This document shows, piece by piece, positions 51,901-60,900 of a DNA stretch of 64,000 nucleotides; the stretch's first letter is position 1; the number at the start of each line of letters is the position of its first letter. The position numbers and the translations under genes are program-made. This DNA is from Balaenoptera acutorostrata (taxonomy: Eukaryota; Chordata; Mammalia; Artiodactyla; Balaenopteridae): NCBI RefSeq assembly GCF_949987535.1, contig NC_080066.1:92771600-92835599 (forward strand), read 5' to 3'. The notes below the pieces were generated by a model. It did not search any database. It was not told the origin of the DNA and saw only the letters and a list, made by a program, of their open reading frames with translations.

Positions 51901-54900
51901 GAGGTTCCTAGAGGGGAGAAAATGGTAATGCAGGTTATCTTCGATCCATCTGCTGCTATTTGCTCTTCAGAGTCCTCATATAGCACTGCATGCGCTGTGT
52001 CCAGCTTTTATATTGAGGTCAGTGGGAGAGACCTAGAACTGAAAACTCTAATGAAGGATTTTAAGCAGGGGAATAACATGGTCTGAGTTGCCTTTTATAT
52101 TTTTGTGTTTAAAGCATATTTTTAAAAGAGTAATGTCTTAAAAGCAAAAGTATTACATGCTTAATGTAATAAATCACAATACAGAAGTGCATAAAGTAAA
52201 AAGTGAGTTATTTATCCGTTGAACACCACGCCCACCAAATTCCCCAGAATAACATCTTTTACTTGCTTGGCATGCATTATTTTCTACGTGTGGGCTCGCA
52301 CATGTGTGCAGGTGTGCGCACACACACACACACAAATATTTATTTATTTTCTACAAAAATACGGTTATATTGTTCTGCAACATTTTTCCCTGTCAGTACA
52401 GATAGATTGACCTCATTCTTTTAATAACTGCAGGGTATTCTACTATATGAATGTACTATTTTTTTTTAATTGGAGTATGGTTGCTTTACAATATTGTGTT
52501 AGCTGATTCACTTTTCTGTACAGTATAAACTATATGTATACATATATCCCCTCTTTTTTGGATTTCCTTCTCAGTTAGGTCATGTACTATGATTTTTTTA
52601 ACAATGATTTACTGAGACACGTTTAAAATTTTTCCATTTTGTTTTTGCTATTAGAAACAGTGTTATATAAATATTCTTTTCTACTTTTTTCCACTAAGAG
52701 AAACCCTTTCTCAAATTAAGAAAGTTTTATTTTAGGCTAAGAGCTTTTTTTAAAAAATCAGGAATGGATTCTAATTTTACCGTGTCTTTAAGGTATCTGT
52801 CAGATGATCCTTGATTTTTGTGATTTGCATTTTAGAATGTGAAGAATGCTGAGTGTTTGGAAGATTGAGTTGGGGAAGAAGGGAGGCTGGTGGCAGGAGA
52901 CAGTAACACCTCTAGATGCAGGGTGATAAAGGCTGGAACTAAGGTGGTGACTGGAGAGATGTTTTGGAGATACAGTCAGGTAGACCTGGTGATTATTTGA
53001 CATAAGGGGAAATTGGGAGGCAGTGTATGTGGAGGAGAGTCTGGCAGGCATCTTTGGTGATGATCTCTAGAGTGTTCATTAGGTGGCTTTGAGTCTTTGA
53101 AGTATCCTGGGCTGGGGATTTCCTAGAAGAAGGCAATGAAAGAAGTTTAAGTGGGGTGTGAGCCCTGTTAGAAGTGGTCCCAGACCCATGGGGAGTCAAC
53201 AGGGTGCAGTGAAGGAAGCTGTGAGCAGAGAGGTAGAGTCATAGGGGGCTGAGGAGAGACCTTAAAAGCCCCCTTAAAGCCCCCCTCAGACCTGTATTTG
53301 CTTCCAGCTTCAAGTTTGGATAGTCAGTCATTTGTGATGCTGCCCCCCAGTGATGAAGTGGTAACTATTCTGGAAACTCTGACAAGCAAATGCCTCCATG
53401 GGAAGAATTATTGCCGGCAGGTCCTCTGTCTCTATGCACTTGCCAAGGTATGTGCCAAAGGGCTGGGTCTCCACAGGAGCTCCCTCTGAGAGGGAGGGAA
53501 GGGAGAAGGTGAAGGTGGATTTTGGACATTGCCCTCAGTAGTCAGCCCTTCAGATTATAATCATGACCTGGGAGTAGAGCTCTTGTCAGGACGTTGGCCC
53601 CTATAAATCCATCCCTGGGGAATAGTGGTGAGCTTTCCATATGGGAAAGAGCCCAAAATAAGTTTTAAAATAAAATTAAATGGAATGTAATGACTATAAA
53701 ACAGGAGCCAGAGCAGCCAGGAATTGTTTTGGCTTTGTGCTGATTGAGGGAGAAAAAGAGTAGATTCTAAGTGCAGTGGAAGAGCACGAGAGAAAGCAAG
53801 CCGAGCACTAAAAGCCCTTCCTTGGACAACAAGGCTCAGAGACGTCTTTGGAAATTGAGGGTTCCTGCTGCCATGGGAACAATAAAGAAGGGGCTCTGCC
53901 TTTTCTTCAACTTCCTTAGGTTTCATAACATTTGAAAAGCTCAGTGTTCAGTGAGAAATCAGTCACCTGATGTTTTCTGAAGACAAGCCTTTCTCTTGCT
54001 TGGATTCACCTCATTGGCAAAGCAGTAGAAAGGGCTAGAAAACAGTGTTTGCTCCTTCTAAGGTTCCTGCTCAGGATGAGGGATCTTTAAGCTCAGAAAA
54101 CCATGGCGTCTGTCCACATCAGATTTCAGGAAAGGCTGTCTTCTGCTAGCTTTTTCCTGGTTCCTAATGATGGCTTGGATTGGCTCTGCCTTCCTCTCAG
54201 GAGCTGGGCTGTTCCTACACAGATGTCGCTGCCCAGGATGGTGAGGCCATTCTCCGGGTAATCTTGGCCTCTCAGCAGCCTGACCGATGCAAGCGAGCTC
54301 AAGCCTTCATCAGCACCCAGGGCCTCGAGCCAGACACAGTGGCTGAACTTGTGGCTGAAGAGGTGACCCGGGAGCTGCTGACCCCATCAGAGGGAACAGG
54401 TGCCCTACCTTTCAGGCCTCCCCAGCCTTTCAGACCACATTCTCAAGTTCCCAGCATTAAGGATTTGATGTTATGCTCATATATATCTTGTATGCTGTCC
54501 TTTCAAGTTGCCAGGTTGCACTTGTAAGAGGAGAACACATTGCATTTATTTTGTTGTTATTGCTTTTTGTTTATTGTTTTATGATTATATTTAGAGTAAC
54601 TGTGCCTTTCTCTGATCTAATGAGCTCCTGCTGTCCCGTAAGATGGCATCTCACCTGAGATATTTGACCCCAGCAAGAGGAGAGCTGCCCCGGAGCGTCT
54701 TCATCATTACCTCCTGGTGCCCAGGCCTGGGCAGGGTGGGCCTCCTGCCCTGGGGCTCTTGTCTTCCTTTCATCTCTCTCAAGGTAAAACTAGCACCTTT
54801 CTCCACATCTTTCTGTATAGGACGTAAGCAGACGTTCACCCCAACAGAGGAAAGCCAGACGTTTCTTCAGCTGACCGCTCTGTGTCAAGACCGCACCTTG

Positions 54901-57900
54901 GTAGGCATGAAGTTGTTGGATAAGATTTCCTCCGTTCCCCATGGGGAATTGTCTTGCAGTAAGTTCTTGGCCACTTTCTTACATGTTTTGGGCCCAAGCA
55001 GGTCTCTAAGAAGTCTTATGAGGTTAAGTCTTTTCAAAACTCAATTTGGATCCTTGTTCCTTCTCTGGATCCCTACTCCTCCAGGATTGTTTATAAGTTC
55101 TTAGTAGAAAGCCATAAGTTCATTGAAGAAAAGCTAGAAAATATATATGGCAAAGCAACCCCAAATTTAAAATCACACAAAAAGGTAACCTTTTAACATT
55201 TGGCATATTTAGCTTATTTTATTCTTACATTACCCTGAAAAATGGCTATTATTGTCCCCATTTTAGAAGAAGGAAACTGAAGCTTTAGAAAAGTTGATTA
55301 ATTTATAACTATTAAGTGGCAGAGCTGGCATTTGAACCCTGTCTGTGTGATTTCAAAGCCTGCTCACTTTTCACAGTGTTGCTGTATGCATTCAGTAGTA
55401 TGTGTCCCTCTCATCTTTTTCTATGCAAGTCCATAGGTTATTTTTCAAAAATAGCATTATACTGTGTATACTGTTTATAATTACCACTATGCTGTCATTA
55501 ATATCTTTCCATGACACTATTCTATATAATTTTTTATAATTTTTAGTCATTACATTTCTCTTGTATGTAATTAAAAAATGTATACCCTATTGTAGGACCT
55601 ATAGATTGCTTCCAATTTTCCGCTGTTTTAAGCATTGTGATAGACATGCTTATAGGCAAGTCTGTGTGCACATCCATGGTTATTTCCCTAAGACAAATTC
55701 CTGATTCAGGAGTATGCCCATTTTTAAGGTTTTATATATATATTGCCAAATTTACTTCAGGAAAAAAAATTCACTTCTCACTCCCTCTTAAGCAGTGTGT
55801 GAGAGTATCATTTCCTGGAGCCCATTATACTCTGCAAATTTGATGTGAAAAAGGCATTTTACTGATGTTTAGGGAACACGTGAGATTTTAAGAGGTTGAA
55901 TAGGTTTATTTTTAAAACAGCCTTCTGGGAATTCCCTGGCGGTCCAGTGGTTAGGACTTGGCAATTTCACTGCTGTGTGCCCGGGTTCGATCCCTGGTCA
56001 GGGAACTAAGATCCCACAAGCCGTGCAGTGCGGCCAAAACATAAATAAATAAAATAGCCTTCTGTATCTCTTCTCAGTCCAGTTCAGCAACATCTACTGA
56101 GTATTGACTGTGTACCAGGCACTCTAAAAACAGGGGTATGGTGAACAAGTTAAGCAGCAGTCCTGGAGCTCACAGACTAGGGGTGTAATTCACAGTAAGC
56201 ATACTGATGGGGCCAACAAAGGTTTTGGGAGGAAATGTGCAAACCAAGACCAGAAGCATTAGTAGCCAGTAGGTTTGGGGAGGGCCCCACAGGTGCAAAG
56301 GCCCAGAGGGCACAGCATGTATTAAGGCTGAGAATCCCTCTCTGTCTTCCAGCATTCCAGATATTTTTCCCAGTTTGCCTTTTAATTGTGCTCATAGTGA
56401 TTGTGTATAGTAGTTTTAAATTTGTGTGTGTCACATCTCAATCTAGAAAGCCTATAGAAGTGCAGAGCATCAAATAGCACTTGATTAGGCCCTAAGACTC
56501 TCCACTCAGCTACAGAGAATGCCCTCGGACTTGTATTGGCAGGTACTCCATCAGTTTGTCCGCAGAAAGTTTCTCCATCTTTAGAAAGCTAGCGTTCTTT
56601 GTTCTTTTTTGAGCCTTTTGGAAATGCTGTCACTATATGCAGACTGTCTTTGAGGAGTGAGTTAATCCCTGTGCTGTCACTGAGAGAAGAACTGACTTCA
56701 TCCGGGGGCCATCCCAGAGCTAGAACTGGTGAGGTCAGGGATCTCAGAGGACTGGTGAGAGAGCCTTCTCCAGACAGGCCCAGCTGTTCCAGGCCCCTTG
56801 ACCCTCCTGCCAGGCACAGAGCTAGACAGGGGTTAGCCAGGGTTGACAGTCCTGTCTTACCAGTGCCCAACCCACCCAGCCACAGAGCTGCTGATCCTGG
56901 CTCATCACTGCTTCACACTGACATGCCACATGGAGGGCATCATCCGAGTCCTGCAGGCCGCCCGGCTGCTCACAGACAACCACTTGGCCCCCAGTGAGGA
57001 GTATGGACTGGTGGTAAGTCACCCCCTCACCTTCATCCTCCATCCTGAGGAAACCTTTGATAGAACAGATAGGCTGGAGACTATCAGCTCAGAGCTGATG
57101 TGGTCTTAGGGAATTTGCCTATCTGGATACCACTACCTACTTGGTAGCTGGCTGGGCAGTTCAACCCTCTGCTCCAGGTTATGATTTCTCTCCAAATCAG
57201 AGATTGCACCAAAGGAATAGAAATCAAAGAGGATCCCTGCCATGCTCCAGGACTGTCATACCCCCTTACCAAGCAGTTAGCTTTTCTAGAGGGCTAAGAC
57301 GGCAGTTACTTCCCCCGCAAAACAAGGTTCAGACCTGCCTCTTATATCTGAATTGAAATGAACTGACAACTCAAGCTTCCTGTACCTCCCCGAAATTCTC
57401 TAGGCTTGAAACTGACCCAAGTGTCTGAGCAAGCCATTGGGTGCTGTAATAAGGAGTGGTGGGAAGAGGAAGAGGGCCTGCCCAGGAGGATGGCACTTCA
57501 GCACTTGATAGTCATGTTTAGAGACAACAGAGGAGGGGACAGCCAGTGGTTTCCCAATGACTTAGCATTTCTGAATCCTCCAGAGAAGGCCCCTGTTGGG
57601 TACATGGGATGGGAAGGGGGGAGACAGGCAAGGAGGAAAGGAGTTAATAAGCATGGCAGCCTGGCCATTAACCCTTCTTCCCGCCAGAGTTTGGTATTTG
57701 AAAGCAACCAAACTGTTGGGGTAGTGGTCTGGCTCAGAGAACTCCAAGCAATGCTGATGCAAGCTGCCCTCTCCCTTTGTAGGTGCGTCTCCTCACTGGC
57801 ATTGGAAGGTACAATGAGATGACATACATATTTGATTTGCTGCATAAAAAACACTACTTTGAAGTGCTGATGAGGAAGAAGTTGGACCCGGTAGGTGTAC

Positions 57901-60900
57901 AGTATTTTTGAGCTGCAGTATGACATGTACTATTGATACTTGGGAGTCTCAGGTTTTCTCAGGAATAATCCCAATCAGGATGGACTCCCAGGATATAGAG
58001 GGAGGGAATTAAGGACCTCCCTAAGACATATACTGTAACCAGTAGCTTTAAGGTTACAGAGCTCAGACCAGGTCACAATTATGCTGATAGGTGCTAAATA
58101 ATGAAGAAAGAGAGTTTGTGTGCTTCCACCTGTCTCTGTCTCCTGCCTTACTGTCCCAGTGCCTGCTTTGGCAGGGGCAAAAACCCTTCGTGAGAGCCAG
58201 GTGGGAATGGATTGACCAGCTTGGAAGGCTGTGTCTGAGGCCTTTTAGAGTGGAGAGTTTTCAGGGGACCATGAAAAAGTGTGTTGCCGAGAGCTATTCA
58301 GAAGTGAATGCCAAGGTCTGGGTCTAGAAAGCTGTGGAGCTATTTATGATGATGACCAGGAAGGAGGCTGGGAAGCAAAAGCCTGACTTGCCAGGCCTTT
58401 GGTCTCTGGGCGCTTGTCTGTCCTCAGCATGCTATGTGACACCAGGCATGCACTCACAGAGCCTCTGTTTTCAAGTTATTCATTGGCTAATTCATTGTTT
58501 TCACCTCTAAAGATTTAAAAACCTATGGGACTTCCCTGGCGGTCCAGTGGTTAAGACTCTGCGCTTCGGGGAACTAAGATCCCACATGCTGTGTGGCGCA
58601 GTCAAAAAAAAAATAAATAAATAAAAACCTAGGTGCACTTTTGACATCTGGGAACTTGGGCCCAGACAAGCAGGATTAAGAGACAAAGCAGAAAAACTCT
58701 CCTCAGTGCTGGGCTAGTTTCAGGACAGACCAGTCCGGTTGTAAGGAAAGGAGCAAGTCCTGGACATAGGGACACCTTCAGGATTTTTAAAATTGTTTTT
58801 GAGGCATTTTTGTTCCTGCATTTAAATATTCTTTTAATAACTTTGTTTCTGATTACAAAAGTAATGAATATTCAACGTTAAGACACTTGGGTCCTCGCTT
58901 CGGCAGCACATATACTAAAAATTGGAACAATACAGAGAAGACTAGCGTGGCCCCTGTGCAAGGATGACACGCAAATTCGTGAAGCGTTCCATATTTAAAA
59001 AAAAAAAAAGACACCTGGAAAACAGAACACGAAAAAAAGCCCTGTGTGTCTAGCTACTGTCTGCAGACAGCCACTGCTAACAATTTGGTATAGGCCCTTT
59101 CTTTGCACATATACCCACAAACATATATACATACATGTTCACATATTTTTAGCAAATTTCTGTCATGCTGTGCAGATAGGAAATAGCCTGCTTTTCTCAG
59201 TTAACAATAAGCATGAATAATTTTCAAGTCAACATCGGTTTTAATGGCTACATGGTGTTCTCTTAGATCTTATTCTGGACATCTGGATTATTTCTAATTG
59301 TTTGCTATTAAATATCCTTGTTACATCCATCTTAGCACTTTTCTCTGCTTACTTCTTTAGGGATAGAGTCCTAGAAGTGGAATCGTTAGACTAATGCACG
59401 TGTGTACATTTGTAAGGCTTCTCGCCTCTGACAGGTCTTACCATTTACACTCTCACCAGCAGAGAGGCTGTGGCTGTTTCCTTATGCTCAGGATAGTATA
59501 AACTTTGGTATTCATTTTTGCTTATCTTTTCCTTTTCCTTGGGAGTTTTTGAGGAACTTTCAGAATCAAAGGACTAGGCCAGTCCTGCCTACCTTGCAGT
59601 ACATGGCTGAGACCTTGGTATCCCCCCCTTTTTTCTGGGCAGAGTGGTACCCTGAAGACGGCCCTACTGGACTACATCAAACGCTGCCGCCCTGGGGACA
59701 GTGAGAAGCACAACATGATTGCCCTGTGTTTCAGCATGTGCCGGGAGATTGGGGAGAACCATGAGGCAGCTGCCTGCATCCAACTGAAATTGATTGAGTC
59801 TCAGCCCTGGGGTGAGCAGAGGTCACAGCAGGGCAGTGCTGCCGGCCAGGGAAGGTTCTCAGGGCTAAGCAGGGCAAGAGTCCATGAGACTAATACCCAC
59901 CTCAGCTTCTAACATTTATTCAGTGGGGCCCCAGGGGGCAGAAAGGAGACAGAAGGGGGGTTGGAAGGCATTTTACCCCTCTTGTAGCCAGTGCATCCGG
60001 GGGTGTCATCTGTCAAGAACCAATGTATGTTGATGCCTGTGTAAGCCTGCCTTGATGTTTCAGAGAGAAATTGAACTAGATGGGGCAGTGAATCCTACTC
60101 CAGTGTGTGTGTGTACTTTTGGCCCAATAGCCTTTACCTGAGTGAGACATACCTGCCTCCCTGTGAACATGAGCTGGCTTGTTTCTATAGTCCACCCTAC
60201 TACTGAGTGGGATGAGAGTAGCCAGCCTTGGGAGTCAGACACACCCACGTTTCCTTTACTCCCCTGCAGAGGACAGCCTCAAGGATGGGCACCACCTGAA
60301 GCAGCTGCTGCTGAAGGCCCTGACTCTGATGCTGGATGCAGCAGAGAGTTATGCCAAGGTAACCATGAGAGTCTTATTCCAGACTGGACTTGGGGCTTGG
60401 TGTCTGCAGTAGGAATAATTTTATTTTGTTCCATTGCTGGAGGGTTCACGGGGGAGATGACGGCAACAAAGTCTTAATCTGTGCCTACTGCCACCCTTAT
60501 CCTTCAGGACTCCTGCGTGCGACAGGCCCTGCACTGTCACCGGCTCACCAAGCTGATAACACTGCAGATTCACTTTCTGAACACCGGCCAGAACACAATG
60601 CTCATCAACCTGGGCCGCCACAGGCTGATGGACTGTATCATGGCCCTACCTCGGTTCTACCAGGTGAGCAAGGAGGAAAAACCTAGCCAGTGCTGCCAGC
60701 ATCCTCTCCTGCTGTCTCTGTCATGGGACCCAGAAGCTGAGTGGTTTACCTAAGGTCTCGGGGCTAGTGACAGAACCAGGACAGCCCAGCTCTCCAGCTG
60801 CCTTTCCATAGTAGTATTTCTTACCAGCATATTGTTTGGGCAGAGGTTGGAGAACAGTGAGACATACTGTCTCCTTTCCCCACACTATTAAGCCAGCAGA

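Noticed and set aside
57406..57822. 138-codon open frame across intron 34 into exon 35
   Set aside because: It is in the wrong frame for exon 35, and no homology is recognised.
58891..58996. Functional U6 snRNA gene
   Set aside because: It has mutations, a poly(A) tail and TSDs, and no proximal element or TATA box at the right distance.
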